DNA of 64,000 bases from Galaxea fascicularis (GCA_948470475.1 OX419345.1:17387739-17451738); one strand, 5' to 3'; shown: positions 28,950 through 41,584, numbered from the stretch's first letter. Notes: a model not told the origin generated them from the letters alone. Program-made: numbers and translations.

Positions 28950-31935
28950 TCAAAAACACAAGTACAACAGACACTGTACAACAACTACAATAGATTCTGT
29001 ACAGTACAAAACTAACAAACACGAGTACAACAGTCCGTCCAAACGAGTGGAAAACAAAGGACAAGTGACCACACAAACACCAAGCATACCTAGCAAAACA
29101 ATCCATAGAAAATGCAAAGAAACAAGCGCATGTGTCTATAGACACTAAAAACACAACAAGCACAAGAGGCAATACCGTCTCTCAAAAACAAAGCACAAGA
29201 GCCCATGCAAACACTAACATACACAAGCAGAAGACTACATACAAACACTGACAAACATAAGAACAAGAGTGCATACAGACACTGAAAAAAAAAAAGGAAC
29301 CAGAGTGCATCCAGACACTGAGAAACACGAGCACAAGAGTGCATACCGACACTGAGAAACACAAGCACAAGAGTGCATACAGACACTGAAAAACACAAGA
29401 ACAAGAATGCATACAGACACTGAGAAACACAAGAGCACGAATGCATGCAGACACTGAGAAACACAAGAACAAGAGTGCATACAGACACTGAGAAACTCAA
29501 GAACAAGAGTGCATACAGACACTGAGAAACACGAGCACAAGAGTGCATACAGACATTGAAAAACACAAGCACAGGAGTGCATACAGACACTGAGAAACAA
29601 AAGAACAAGAGTGTATACAGACACTGAGAAACACAGCACAAGAGTGTATACAGACACTGAGAAACACAAAAACAAGAGGACGTACAGACACTGAGAAACA
29701 CAAGAACAAGAATGCATACAGACACTGAGAAACACGAGCACAAGAGTTCATACAGACACTGAGAAACACAAAAAGAAGAGTGCATACAGACACTGAGAAA
29801 CACGAGCACAAGAGTGCATACCGACACTGAGAAACACAAGAACAAGAATGCATACAGACACTGAGAAACACGAGCACAAGAGTGAATACAGACACTGAGA
29901 AAAACAAAAACAAGAGTGCATACAGTCACTGAGAAACACGAGAACAAGAGTGCATACAGACACTGAGAAACAAAAGAACAAGAGTGTATACAGACACTGA
30001 GAAACACAGCACAAGAGTCGATACAGACACTGAGAAACACAAAAACAAGAGGGCGTACAGACACCGAGAAACACGAGCACAAGAGTGCATACAGACATTG
30101 AAAAACACAAGCACAAGAGTCCATACAGACACTGAGGAACACAAGAACAAGAGTGCATACAGACACTAAGAAACACGAGAACAAGAATGCATACAGACAC
30201 TGAGAAACACAAGCACAAGAGTGCATACAGACACTGAGAAACACGACAACAAGAGTGCATACAGACACTGATAAAGGCAAGAACAAGAATGCATACAGAC
30301 ACTGAGAAACACGAGCACAAGAGGGCATACAGACACTGAGAAAAACAAGAGCAAGAATGCATACAGACACTGAGAAACACGGGAACAAGAATGCATACAG
30401 ACACTAAGAAACACAAGAACAAGAGTGCATACAGACATGGAGAAACACAAGAACAAGAATGCATACAGACACTAAGAAACACAAGAACAAGAATGCATAC
30501 AGACCCTAAGAAACGCAAGAACAAGAGTGCATACAGACACTGAGAAACACGAGAACAAGAATGCATACAGACACTAAGAAACACAAGTACAACAGTGCAT
30601 ACAGACATGGAGAAACACAAGAACAAGAATGCATACAGACACTAAGAAACACAAGAACAAGAATGCATACAGACACTAAGAAACGCAAGAACAAGAGTGC
30701 ATACAGACACTGAGAAACACAAGAACAAGAATGCATACAGACACTGAGAAACACAAGAAAGAGAGTGCATACAGACATGGAGAAACACAAGAACAAGAAT
30801 GCATACAGACACTAAGCAACACAAGAACAAGAGTGCATACAGACACTGAGAAACACAAGAACAAGAATGCATACAGACACTGAGGAACACAGGAACAAGA
30901 ATGCATACAGACACTAAGAAACACAAAACAAGAGTGCATACAGACACTGAGAAACACAAAAACAAGAGGGCGTACAGACACTGAGAAACACAAGAACAAG
31001 AATGCATACAGACACTGAGAAACACGAGCACAAGAGTTCATACAGACACTGAGAAACACAAGCACAAGAGTGCATATCGACACTGAGAAACACAAGAACA
31101 AGAATGCATACAGACACTAAGAAACACGAGCACAAGAGTGCATACAGACACTGAGAAAAACAAAAACAAGAGTGCATACAGTCACTGAGAAACACGAGCC
31201 CAAGAGTGCAGACACTGAGAAACACAAGAACAAGAGTGCATACAGACACTGAGAAACACAAGCACAAGAGTGCATAAAGACACTGAGAAACACAAAAACA
31301 AGAGTGCATACAGACACTGAGAAACACAGCACAAGAGTCGATACAGACACTGAGAAACACAAGAGCAAGAATGCATACAGACACTGAGAAACACAAAAAC
31401 AAGAGTGCATACAGACACTGAGAAACACAAGCACAAGAGTGCATACAGACACTGAGAAACAAAAGAACAAGAGTGTATACAGACACTGAGAAACACAAGA
31501 ACAAGAGTGCATACAGACACTGAGAAACACGAGCACAAGAGTGCATACAGACATTGAGAAACACAAGCACAAGAGTCCATACAGACACTGAGAAACAAAA
31601 GAACAAGAGTGTATACAGACACTGAGAAACACAGCACAAGAGTCGATACAGACACTGAGAAACACAAAAACAAGAGGGCGTACAGACACTGAGAAACACG
31701 AGCACAAGAGTGCATACAGACATTGAGGAACACAAGCACAAGAGTCCATACAGACACTGAGAAACACAAGAACAAGAGTGATACAAACTCTGAGAAACAC
31801 AGGAACAAGAATGCATACAGACACTGAGAAACACGAGCACAGGAGTGCATACAAACACGAAGCACAAAAACGAGCACAAGAGTGCTTACAGACATGGAGA
31901 AAAACAAGCACAACGAGTTCGTACATATGCTGATA
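28950..31935. repeat. 34-bp minisatellite, about 83 copies, with higher-order structure
   Basis: The unit core is GCATACAGACACTGAGAAAC, plus 14 bp of the type 'acaagaacaagagt'. Copies are regular from about 29230 to 31850 and fade on both sides. Units differ by a few bases. A set of variant units (aaaagaac, agcacaag with one base lost, aaaaacaagaggg, gagcac, then a 'cattga' unit) recurs in the same order near 29540, 29960 and 31585, which shows multi-unit duplication. The - strand unit has no stop in any frame, which creates open frames up to 432 codons of a Cys/Ser/Leu repeat; these are not genes. Confidence 0.95.
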
Positions 31936-31939
31936 TTTA

Positions 31940-32280
31940 CATTGACAACTGTTTGCAGAAACATTGAAAAAAACGTACAGAATTAATCAACCAGCAGGGT
32001 GTTCTCTGTTCTCCAGCGAAAAACAGGATTTTAAATTAGTTCAAATTCAGTTCAATTCAGACCTTCCTTTTTTCCGAGGCTGGTTTTTGAACGTGCGTCT
32101 CTTCAGTTCAGCTTTATAACGTCTGTATAACTGTACGGACTAAATTTTTAAACTGCAAGTTTGTTTCAAAAGTTAGAAAGTGTTGCTACAGTCTTTAATC
32201 TGTTTTCCGAAATATGCACTATTACTTCGGCTCTAAAATGAATGAGCTCAAGATTTTAAAGCTAGCCAGGTTTACTTCTC
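31940..32280. other. Intergenic DNA, nothing seen
   Basis: AT-rich single-copy-looking sequence between the minisatellite and a SINE fragment. No exon or repeat structure is visible. Confidence 0.4.
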
Positions 32281-32299
32281 AATCATCAAGTCTCATTTG

Positions 32300-32410
32300 C
32301 TTTCTAAGAAAGCTAAATTCTCGAGGTCACGGCTTCAAACCCCGTTGAAGTCCTGAATTTTTTTTCAGGCTTCTTTCGCAATTGCATATAATTGCGGACA
32401 CAACTGCGAG
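32300..32410 (+). mobile_element. SINE fragment (B-box side and tail)
   Basis: Contains a B-box-like GGCTTCAAACCCC at about 32329, followed by gttgaagtcctgaa, a T-run and 'caggcttctttcgcaattgc'. The A-box half is not recognisable, so this is a partial copy of a tRNA-derived family different from the two others in this window. Confidence 0.5.
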
Positions 32411-32759
32411 GATCAGTCTTCGTTTGAATAGTTTTCTTTGTTTCATTTACCGTACGTGGAAAAACATATCTGCAAAAATAACCACAAAAGGCGTCATAAG
32501 ATCACCGATACAAAGAAACTTAAGAGACTAGAAAGGAAATACGAAAACCATAAAATATCTGGCAGTAACAGTACTAACTATGAGTTGCGTGCACTGTTGA
32601 AATTGGAGAGTAGAAATACAAGTCAGTCACTTTCCCCTTGAATGATCGTAACTCAGGATTTAGTCCACCGACGTAAAACTGTTGAAACTACCCAGAAATT
32701 CGATATTTCGTTTCCAAATTTTTTTCTTAGCGTTCAGTTCCGTGTAACACTTAATTTTG

Positions 32760-33290
32760 CAGCTTAGCCACAAATTAGTCTTTTCCTAAGGCTTTATTAA
32801 AAACTTTTTTTTATAATAAAAAATTTACAAATATACTGAAATCTTTTTGTAGTTTTGCTTTTACATTGAAAAAACTTTACAGTATTCGCAAAGATTTATT
32901 TGGCAATTAGGGGTTTCCAATTTCTGTCTCGGGAACCTCTAATTGCCAAATAAATCTTTGCGAATACTGTAAAACTTCTGTTGCAAAAAAAAAAAAAAAA
33001 GAAGAAAACTGGCGGTGAACGGGGGCGAACCCCCTTCCCAAGCCACACAGCTTAAATTAAACGGCGGCAGAGATACGGCCGCCCTGTGTTTAATTTAAGC
33101 GCGAGCTTGTTACCGCTAGGCCACGGTGGCTTGCGATGAAAAGAGAGGGCAAAATTAACCTAGAAATAGGTTCTGAGCTCTATTGTTCTCCTGTGAATTG
33201 ATTTAAATTGAAATTAGTCATTATTATTCACATTTCGTGAGGAATGTTGCATGCTTTGTGAAATAGTTGCTGCGATTGTAAAAGGAACAA
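32760..33290 (-). mobile_element. Composite tRNA-like/palindrome element, copy A
   Basis: Read on the - strand it has, in order, a conserved lead (ggaatgttgcatg... through cctatttctaggttaatttt) and an A box TGGCCTAGCGG (33113-33123). Next is a hairpin with 12-bp stem CTTAAATTAAAC/GTTTAATTTAAG enclosing GGCGGC/GCCGCC. Then come a B-box-like GGGTTCGCCCCC (about 33021-33034), a T-run and the palindrome at 32879-32970. The same order is found at 40455-41100 and 43688-44330 on the + strand, so it behaves as one unit. Confidence 0.8.
32879..32970. repeat. ACAGTATTCGC palindrome, copy 1
   Basis: Arms of about 40 bp start ACAGTATTCGCAAAGATTTA and include 'ttggcaattag(a/g)ggtttcc'. They are mirrored across a short 'aatttctgtctc' centre. 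Other copies are at 40869-40992, 41163-41287 and 44098-44221. Confidence 0.9.
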
Positions 33291-34300
33291 ATATGCAATT
33301 CAACACGGGAACGTTCGGCTCAAAACCGTGAAATGTTGGTTTACTCAACTGCTTACATCTCCAAACTCGAAAGACAAAGTAGTAAGTCACTCATTAAAAT
33401 ATTCTTCAAATGAACAAATTGCATTTTGTTGTCATTCAATCTTGAAAAGAAATATTTGGCAGAAGTGAAATTACACTGTAAGCTTCAAAGATCATGAAAT
33501 ATTTTCCCATAAATCTTAACGGATAAAAATGAAACTTGCAGGACCCATTGATTTTTATTTCCAAACAAAGCCAAGTTAATTTTGGATGAATTTTTTTGTG
33601 GCAAATTAGGTGGGTTTGTTTAGCCTGTTATTGTGACATAGAAATAGTAGTTTTAGTACGAAGCACTATATACATAAAAGCTTTAATTATTACTTAGTAG
33701 TTTGCGGAAGGAATTTGGGCTAGACGTAACGCGTTGTAAATCTCTCCTTCACAGGCGCAGATCACTGCAGGACATCTGTCTGGCTTGCCAGGCGGGGTAT
33801 CACTTTCATATGACCTCAAGATCTCCTTTGTTGTGTCCATAGAAACACCTCATGAACTAGTGGAACCCCATGCTTTCACTGAGCTTGCAATAAGCGCGAC
33901 AGAGTACCCAGTGTTATAATCTCGGACAGTCTGATGTAAAACCTACAGCTATCTTAGCCACTGTGGAGTGTCCCTCTGCCCGAAACAGTGCGATTGGTTT
34001 GCGTGCACGCACGAAGAAAGGCCAATAGCAATAAAAAAAGGTCCAGAGGAATTGTTGTCAAAACCTCCCTTCCCAGAGGTCCTCGGATCCGAGAAATAAG
34101 CCGTTGACTTACCAGCTAGGCTCTCTCGTCAAACACTTCAGAAATAAATTGGACAATAAAGAACGTTGCCCAAGCCCACACTTGTATCTCTTGCCACTGG
34201 AAAAGTACGAAAATAAAAAACAATCCCCCAGTTCGATTAAAAAATTTTAGTACCAAATAAAAAAAGATTAATACTACTTATATTGAAATGTTCAATAGAA
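33290..34300. other. Intergenic DNA before the 40-bp satellite
   Basis: No gene supported. A 44-codon frame on the - strand (about 33699-33833, MDTTKEILRSYESDTPPGKP and on) looks protein-like but is short and has no partner exons. The last bases before the array (ttcaatagaaagttgac) resemble those after it (ttcaataggaagttagg). Confidence 0.4.
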
Positions 34301-37300
34301 AGTTGACTAACTTAGTTCCAGTTCACTTTCATATTGGGAAAGTTGACTAACTTAGTTCCAGTTCACTTTCATATTGGGAAAGTTGACTAACTTAGTTCCA
34401 GTTCACTTTCATATTGGGAAAGTTGACTAACTTAGTTCCAGTTCACTTTCATATTGGGAAAGTTGACTAACTTAGTTCCAGTTCACTTTCATATTGGGAA
34501 AGTTGACTAACTTAGTTCCAGTTCACTTTCATATTGGGAAAGTTGACTAACTTAGTTCCAGTTCACTTTCATATTGGGAAAGTTGACTAACTTAGTTCCA
34601 GTTCACTTTCATATTGGGAAAGTTGACTAACTTAGTTCCAGTTCACTTTCATATTGGGAAAGTTGACTAACTTAGTTCCAGTTCACTTTCATATTGGGAA
34701 AGTTGACTAACTTAGTTCCAGTTCACTTTCATATTGGGAAAGTTGACTAACTTAGTTCCAGTTCACTTTCATATTGGGAAAGTTGACTAACTTAGTTCCA
34801 GTTCACTTTCATATTGGGAAAGTTGACTAACTTAGTTCCAGTTCACTTTCATATTGGGAAAGTTGACTAACTTAGTTCCAGTTCACTTTCATATTGGGAA
34901 AGTTGACTAACTTAGTTCCAGTTCACTTTCATATTGGGAAAGTTGACTAACTTAGTTCCAGTTCACTTTCATATTGGGAAAGTTGACTAACTTAGTTCCA
35001 CTTCACTTTCATATTGGGAAAGTTGACTAACTTAGTTCCACTTCACTTTCATATTGGGAAAGTTGACTAACTTAGTTCCACTTCACTTTCATATTGGGAA
35101 AGTTGACTAACTTAGTTCCAGTTCACTTTCATATTGGGAAAGTTGACTAACTTAGTTCCAGTTCACTTTCATATTGGGAAAGTTGACTAACTTAGTTCCA
35201 GTTCACTTTCATATTGGGAAAGTTGACTAACTTAGTTCCAGTTCACTTTCATATTGGGAAAGTTGACTAACTTAGTTCCAGTTCACTTTCATATTGGGAA
35301 AGTTGACTAACTTAGTTCCAGTTCACTTTCATATTGGGAAAGTTGACTAACTTAGTTCCAGTTCACTTTCATATTGGGAAAGTTGACTAACTTAGTTCCA
35401 GTTCACTTTCATATTGGGAAAGTTGACTAACTTAGTTCCAGTTCACTTTCATATTGGGAAAGTTGACTAACTTAGTTCCAGTTCACTTTCATATTGGGAA
35501 AGTTGACTAACTTAGTTCCAGTTCACTTTCATATTGGGAAAGTTGACTAACTTAGTTCCAGTTCACTTTCATATTGGGAAAGTTGACTAACTTAGTTCCA
35601 CTTCACTTTCATATTGGGAAAGTTGACTAACTTAGTTCCACTTCACTTTCATATTGGGAAAGTTGACTAACTTAGTTCCACTTCACTTTCATATTGGGAA
35701 AGTTGACTAACTTAGTTCCACTTCACTTTCATATTGGGAAAGTTGACTAACTTAGTTCCAGTTCACTTTCATATTGGGAAAGTTGACTAACTTAGTTCCA
35801 GTTCACTTTCATATTGGGAAAGTTGACTAACTTAGTTCCACTTCACTTTCATATTGGGAAAGTTGACTAACTTAGTTCCACTTCACTTTCATATTGGGAA
35901 AGTTGACTAACTTAGTTCCACTTCACTTTCATATTGGGAAAGTTGACTAACTTAGTTCCACTTCACTTTCATATTGGGAAAGTTGACTAACTTAGTTCCA
36001 CTTCACTTTCATATTGGGAAAGTTGACTAACTTAGTTCCACTTCACTTTCATATTGGGAAAGTTGACTAACTTAGTTCCACTTCACTTTCATATTGGGAA
36101 AGTTGACTAACTTAGTTCCACTTCACTTTCATATTGGGAAAGTTGACTAACTTAGTTCCACTTCACTTTCATATTGGGAAAGTTGACTAACTTAGTTCCA
36201 CTTCACTTTCATATTGGGAAAGTTGACTAACTTAGTTCCACTTCACTTTCATATTGGGAAAGTTGACTAACTTAGTTCCACTTCACTTTCATATTGGGAA
36301 AGTTGACTAACTTAGTTCCACTTCACTTTCATATTGGGAAAGTTGACTAACTTAGTTCCACTTCACTTTCATATTGGGAAAGTTGACTAACTTAGTTCCA
36401 CTTCACTTTCATATTGGGAAAGTTGACTAACTTAGTTCCACTTCACTTTCATATTGGGAAAGTTGACTAACTTAGTTCCACTTCACTTTCATATTGGGAA
36501 AGTTGACTAACTTAGTTCCACTTCACTTTCATATTGGGAAAGTTGACTAACTTAGTTCCACTTCACTTTCATATTGGGAAAGTTGACTAACTTAGTTCCA
36601 CTTCACTTTCATATTGGGAAAGTTGACTAACTTAGTTCCACTTCACTTTCATATTGGGAAAGTTGACTAACTTAGTTCCACTTCACTTTCATATTGGGAA
36701 AGTTGACTAACTTAGTTCCACTTCACTTTCATATTGGGAAAGTTGACTAACTTAGTTCCACTTCACTTTCATATTGGGAAAGTTGACTAACTTAGTTCCA
36801 CTTCACTTTCATATTGGGAAAGTTGACTAACTTAGTTCCACTTCACTTTCATATTGGGAAAGTTGACTAACTTAGTTCCACTTCACTTTCATATTGGGAA
36901 AGTTGACTAACTTAGTTCCACTTCACTTTCATATTGGGAAAGTTGACTAACTTAGTTCCACTTCACTTTCATATTGGGAAAGTTGACTAACTTAGTTCCA
37001 CTTCACTTTCATATTGGGAAAGTTGACTAACTTAGTTCCACTTCACTTTCATATTGGGAAAGTTGACTAACTTAGTTCCACTTCACTTTCATATTGGGAA
37101 AGTTGACTAACTTAGTTCCACTTCACTTTCATATTGGGAAAGTTGACTAACTTAGTTCCACTTCACTTTCATATTGGGAAAGTTGACTAACTTAGTTCCA
37201 CTTCACTTTCATATTGGGAAAGTTGACTAACTTAGTTCCACTTCACTTTCATATTGGGAAAGTTGACTAACTTAGTTCCACTTCACTTTCATATTGGGAA

Positions 37301-37890
37301 AGTTGACTAACTTAGTTCCACTTCACTTTCATATTGGGAAAGTTGACTAACTTAGTTCCACTTCACTTTCATATTGGGAAAGTTGACTAACTTAGTTCCA
37401 CTTCACTTTCATATTGGGAAAGTTGACTAACTTAGTTCCACTTCACTTTCATATTGGGAAAGTTGACTAACTTAGTTCCACTTCACTTTCATATTGGGAA
37501 AGTTGACTAACTTAGTTCCACTTCACTTTCATATTGGGAAAGTTGACTAACTTAGTTCCACTTCACTTTCATATTGGGAAAGTTGACTAACTTAGTTCCA
37601 CTTCACTTTCATATTGGGAAAGTTGACTAACTTAGTTCCACTTCACTTTCATATTGGGAAAGTTGACTAACTTAGTTCCACTTCACTTTCATATTGGGAA
37701 AGTTGACTAACTTAGTTCCACTTCACTTTCATATTGGGAAAGTTGACTAACTTAGTTCCACTTCACTTTCATATTGGGAAAGTTGACTAACTTAGTTCCA
37801 CTTCACTTTCATATTGGGAAAGTTGACTAACTTAGTTCCACTTCACTTTCATATTGGGAAAGTTGACTAACTTAGTTCCACTTCACTTTA
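34301..37890. repeat. 40-bp satellite array, about 90 near-identical units
   Basis: The unit begins AGTTGACTAACTTAGTTCCA. Only one site varies: base 21 is G or C. From left to right the order is 17 G units, 3 C (from 35001), 12 G (from 35121), 4 C (from 35601), 2 G (from 35761), 52 C (from 35841 to the end). Each unit can form a small stem (ACTTTC/GAAAGT around 7 nt). No frame or promoter is implied. The uniformity points to very recent amplification or strong homogenisation. Confidence 0.98.
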
Positions 37891-38904
37891 TGGTCCATCT
37901 TCCTCTAAGTGTTGTCATTGGAATACCTGAAACAAAGTTCAATAGGAAGTTAGGATAAATGGATGTTTTTTCCACCTTCATGTGTAAGCTTACAGTAAGA
38001 AACATTTTTATTTTTTGGGTGAAAGTTAAGTGTGGATTTGGAAACTGAAGCAAACTTGTTCAGGGGCTTTTTAACTTATGTCCATGAGAATTGTTAGATT
38101 TGTTAGGACGACTTGTGAAAATGGTGCAAAACGAAAGAGAAAGTTTTTATTGGAACGATTTCTGTGCTGATTAATTATGTTTGATACGAACAGTCTTGGA
38201 TTGAAAAGGAAAGTCACCCTTGTCGGGTAGGGAAAAGAATAATTCTTCCCGCTGATGCACTCGAAAGATTACAGACGAATGTATAAGAAATTAAAAATTC
38301 CGCCTGGCGGATTTTAGAGCAGTTAACACCCTCAGATTTTCACATTAAAATCCTTTGGCTAGTAACTTCAGTTTCTAATTCATACATTTTTCTACATTCA
38401 AGGCTTTTACAAGTTATTTGACATCGGAGTTCCTATATTTACACTATTATTTCCGAAGCGTTTGCCTACCCATCAAGCGTCGGAAACCGTGACAAGGTCT
38501 ATTGCCTTTCCTTTTCAATCGAAATTCTCGTTATTTCCCAGCATGCAATGCGGTCGAGATGTTGAAAATAGCGGGAAGGCTTGATTGCACTGGAACAAAA
38601 GGCTGTCTCTACGCTCAGGAAAAGAATATGAACAAAAAAGTCATTTCTAAGCTAGAACAAGGATTGAATTTTACTATGATGGTCGAAGTTTTGTTTTTCG
38701 ACGATAATTTCTTTAAGAAACATAACAGTAAAAAGGGGCATTTTCGTCGTTTCTGTTTAACGCTAAAAATGGTCATTCTTGTTCTTTTCCAAACTCAAAA
38801 GGTCATATTTGGTCAAGTGCTACGTTTCTTGCGTTTATTGGATATCCAAATTTAAAGGGCATCCGATTTCATGCTAACAACTGACAGTTGAGCCACTATT
38901 CGCG
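37891..38904. other. Intergenic DNA, no supported gene
   Basis: A frame of 117 codons at 38502-38855 has no recognisable motif, a Phe/Lys-rich AT-driven composition and no splice context. I do not call it. The bases at 37937-37960 resemble a degenerate single copy of the flank of the 40-bp array. Confidence 0.4.
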
Positions 38905-39576
38905 CGATTGAGAAAGTTGCAACGTTTTGAAGCATGGGGAAGTGCATACAAAGCACATGTTGATAAGATACAAAATCATTCTGCTAGGCTTATTTTCTTT
39001 GCCACCACTTATGGTGAGCACATAGAAAGTGCACTTCCCCTGGTAAATTTATTAGATGCTCTTAAGGTACATAATGTTTATCGATTTCAGATTCTAAAAT
39101 TCACGTACCTTTGGCATAAAGGCCTCCTGCCAAAGCTGTTTTCAAACTTTTTTCAATATGCCAGTAATGTACACAAATATGCATCCAAACAACACCTTTT
39201 TTTACGTAAAGTGTGAACTGATACGGGAAAACAAACAATTGAATATGCTGCATGTATTGTCTAGGAAAAAATTCCCTTAAACCTTAAAGAACTAAACGTA
39301 TACCAATTCTCAAAACAACGGAAACCTTATTTACTGTCTGAACAACCTAGTTAAATATAACTTAAGCATATACTCTTTCTCTCCTATTACATTGTACTTT
39401 TAAAACTGCCTCCTTGAAAATAGATTCTATCTCAATTCTTTACAACTTTAAAATCTAGAAAATCTTAGGATTGTTTCCGCTCCAGGCTTTATTGGGTACA
39501 GATAAATATTGTCTTCTTTGTATTATGTATGTATGTAGTTGAGTACGGGGCGAATAAAGGTGTTGTTGTTGTTGTT
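38905..39576 (+). mobile_element. 3' end of a non-LTR (LINE) retrotransposon
   Basis: The frame from 38908 reads WGSAYKAHVDKIQNHSARLI, then a segment with PLVNLLDALKVHNVYRFQIL and LLPKLFSNFF. This layout (WG, Q/NxxAxRxI, LLDxLxV, LLPxxF) is typical of the C-terminal part of LINE ORF2 after the reverse transcriptase. After a stop at 39214 the trace continues out of frame (RTGKQTIEYAAC, LKELNVYQFSKQ). It ends with a short 3' region and a TTG microsatellite tail (39559-39576), as many LINEs do. The reverse transcriptase itself is missing: 5'-truncated and dead. Confidence 0.75.
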
Positions 39577-39589
39577 TTTTATTTGCAGC

Positions 39590-39830
39590 GTGTCCCTTGT
39601 GGGCCATCGTAAATTTCTGATGTATCGCTTCATCATGACAAGGCAATCACAACACTTGTTTTGAAAGTTAAGCACGCAACATTCCGCACGAACAATGAAT
39701 AATTTGAATTGAAATCAGGGAAACAATATAACTCAGAACCTATTTCTAGGTTAATCAGTTTGCTCTCTCGTTTCATCGCAAGCCTCTGTGGCCTAGCGGT
39801 AACAAGCTCACGCTTCTTAACTTCCTCTAA
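39590..39830 (+). mobile_element. Composite tRNA-like element, partial copy D
   Basis: Has the lead (gaacctatttctaggttaat) and A box TGGCCTAGCGG (39789-39799) followed by 'aacaagctcacgcttctta'. It breaks off there and lacks the hairpin, B box and palindrome. Confidence 0.7.
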
Positions 39831-39904
39831 AATAAAAAATGAGCAGTTCTTTCTTGTAATTACTGATACCGTTTTTTGCTGTACAAAGTGACTCTACATT
39901 TGTA

Positions 39905-41135
39905 ATGTAAGTTTTTGGATGAAATCTCTAAGTCTGGATTTTCAAGGACAAGGTATTGATTGAGCAGTAGCTTTGAGTCCGCCCACCCTGTACGAGGTCG
40001 GATACTAAATTTGATTCTGTCATGGGTACGAAATCCTCTATAGTGGCAATTGAACTGTAAACTATGGAGCAGCACAAGATTTCTGTTTCGTTTGTTTTTA
40101 TTTTCTGAATGAAATGCTAAGGTTTAAAATGTCCAAAGCTCTTCTGTACTCGATTACTTCAAACTATGATGTCCATGGATACAGAAATCTGAGTCTAAAG
40201 TTTTTCATTGTACAGTTGCTTCTAATGTTAGTATTATGATGAAACACCAAAATGTGACTATTCATAAGGGAGATACTGAACTATGACCACACAAGGGGTT
40301 CAAAATAAAAATACTAAGCTGTAAAATCCTTTATGTCTAGCTATTCAAAGACCTTTCAGTACTGAAGAGAATTTTATTGCGCTGGGAAAGCAGTAATTAA
40401 AAGAGCTATTACGTAGCAGTTTCGTCTATTTAAGGATACTTGTAAAATAAACGAAAGACTATTTTTCTGTTGTAACATGAAAGAGTATTTTACTTGAATT
40501 TTTTTTCTGTGCTAAAGTAGTTTTCGTATTTTCATTGTCTTGTTTGACAAAAGACAAGCGCACCACTTGGTTTGAAAATTAAACATGCAACATTCCTCAC
40601 GATCTGTGAATAATAATGACTAATTTGAATTTAAATCAATTCACAGGAAAACAATAGAGGTCAGACCCTATTTCTAGGTTAATTTTGTCCTCTCCTTTCA
40701 CCGCAAGTCACGGTGGCCTAGCGGTAACAAGTTCACGCTTCTTAAATTAAACACAGGGCGGCCGTATCTCAGCCGCCGTTTAATTTAAGTTGTGTGGCTT
40801 GGGAAGGGGGTTCGCCCCCGTTCAGCGCCGGTTTTGTTCTTTTTTTTTTTTTTTGCAACAGAAATTTTACAGTATTCGCAAGATTTATTTGGCAATTAGA
40901 GGTTTCCGAGTCACAGCACAAAAATTGTTTTTTAAAAGTAATTCTGCAACTCGGAAACCCCTAATTGCCAAATAAATCTTTGCGAATACTGTTCAATTTT
41001 TATTAACGTAAAAATAAAAACTAAAAATTTTAGTAGATTTTTAATGTTCTGTTTTTTAGTAAAAAATTATTAAACATTTTTACTAAAGCCTTCAAGAAAA
41101 GACTAATTTGTGACCGTTCACCGCCGGTTTTGTTC
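39905..41135 (+). repeat. Segmental duplication, left copy
   Basis: Matches 42700-44345 in the same orientation and order. Landmarks: 'gattttcaaggacaaggtat', 'gtccatggatacagaaatct', 'ttgcttctaatgttagtatt', 'gtagcagtttcgtct', then the whole composite element. The left copy lacks about 470 bp present in the right copy between the last module and the composite element. Confidence 0.8.
40455..41100 (+). mobile_element. Composite tRNA-like/palindrome element, copy B
   Basis: A box TGGCCTAGCGG at 40714-40724; hairpin CTTAAATTAAAC/GTTTAATTTAAG; B-box-like GGGTTCGCCCCC at about 40808-40819, itself a GGGGG-TTCG-CCCCC stem. A 15-T run follows at 40840-40854, then the palindrome at 40869-40992. A T-run this long would stop RNA polymerase III, so a short transcript ending before the palindrome is possible. 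This is inference; no transcript is seen. Confidence 0.8.
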
Positions 41136-41162
41136 TTTTTTTTTTTTTGGAACAGAAATTTT

Positions 41163-41287
41163 ACAGTATTCGCAAAGATTTATTTGGCAATTAGAGGTTT
41201 CCAAGTCACAGAATTTGTTTTTTTTTTTTTTGTAATTTCTGTGGCTCGGAAACCTCTAATTGCCAAATAAATCTTTGCGAATACTGT
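41163..41287. repeat. ACAGTATTCGC palindrome, extra copy after copy B
   Basis: A second palindrome preceded by a short 'gttcaccgccggttttgttc' phrase and T-run, without A box or hairpin. Arms of about 50 bp are nearly perfect around a T-rich centre. Confidence 0.88.
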
Positions 41288-41584
41288 AAAATTTTAATTT
41301 TATTAAAAATAAACTACTAAAATTCTACTATAGTTCGTGGCTCAGAAACCTGAAATTCTGAAGTAAATGATTGCGAATAATATTCGGTTTTAAGTTGAAA
41401 AGATTTCACTGGTAAGCTTTGAGTCTCCGGATATAATACTACAAAGCAATTTACGTGTGATGTTTTCGTCTTGCTAGAAATTGTGATGTAAAACGTTGTT
41501 TCAACTTTAGAGTCTGTAAATCGTACACTTATTATAGCGATTTCAGAACAAAAATTTATTCAAATGGAGATGAAATGAACGAAG

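Noticed and set aside
29090..31964. Long - strand open frames (up to 432 codons) of Cys/Ser/Leu repeats
   Set aside because: They run in parallel in all three frames over a 34-bp tandem repeat whose unit simply has no stop codon; no start context, splice sites or domain.
32985..33135. A genuine tRNA gene
   Set aside because: A and B boxes are present but the acceptor stem does not pair and the anticodon arm is replaced by a long hairpin; it is a repeated element.
33699..33833. 44-codon - strand frame with CPAVICACEGEIYN
   Set aside because: Too short and unsupported; an in-frame stop lies just upstream and no exon partner was found.
34301..37890. Could be a CRISPR array
   Set aside because: There are no unique spacers; the 40-bp units are contiguous and identical apart from one base, and the genome is eukaryotic.
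38502..38855. 117-codon frame
   Set aside because: Low-complexity AT-driven composition, no homology signal, no splice context.
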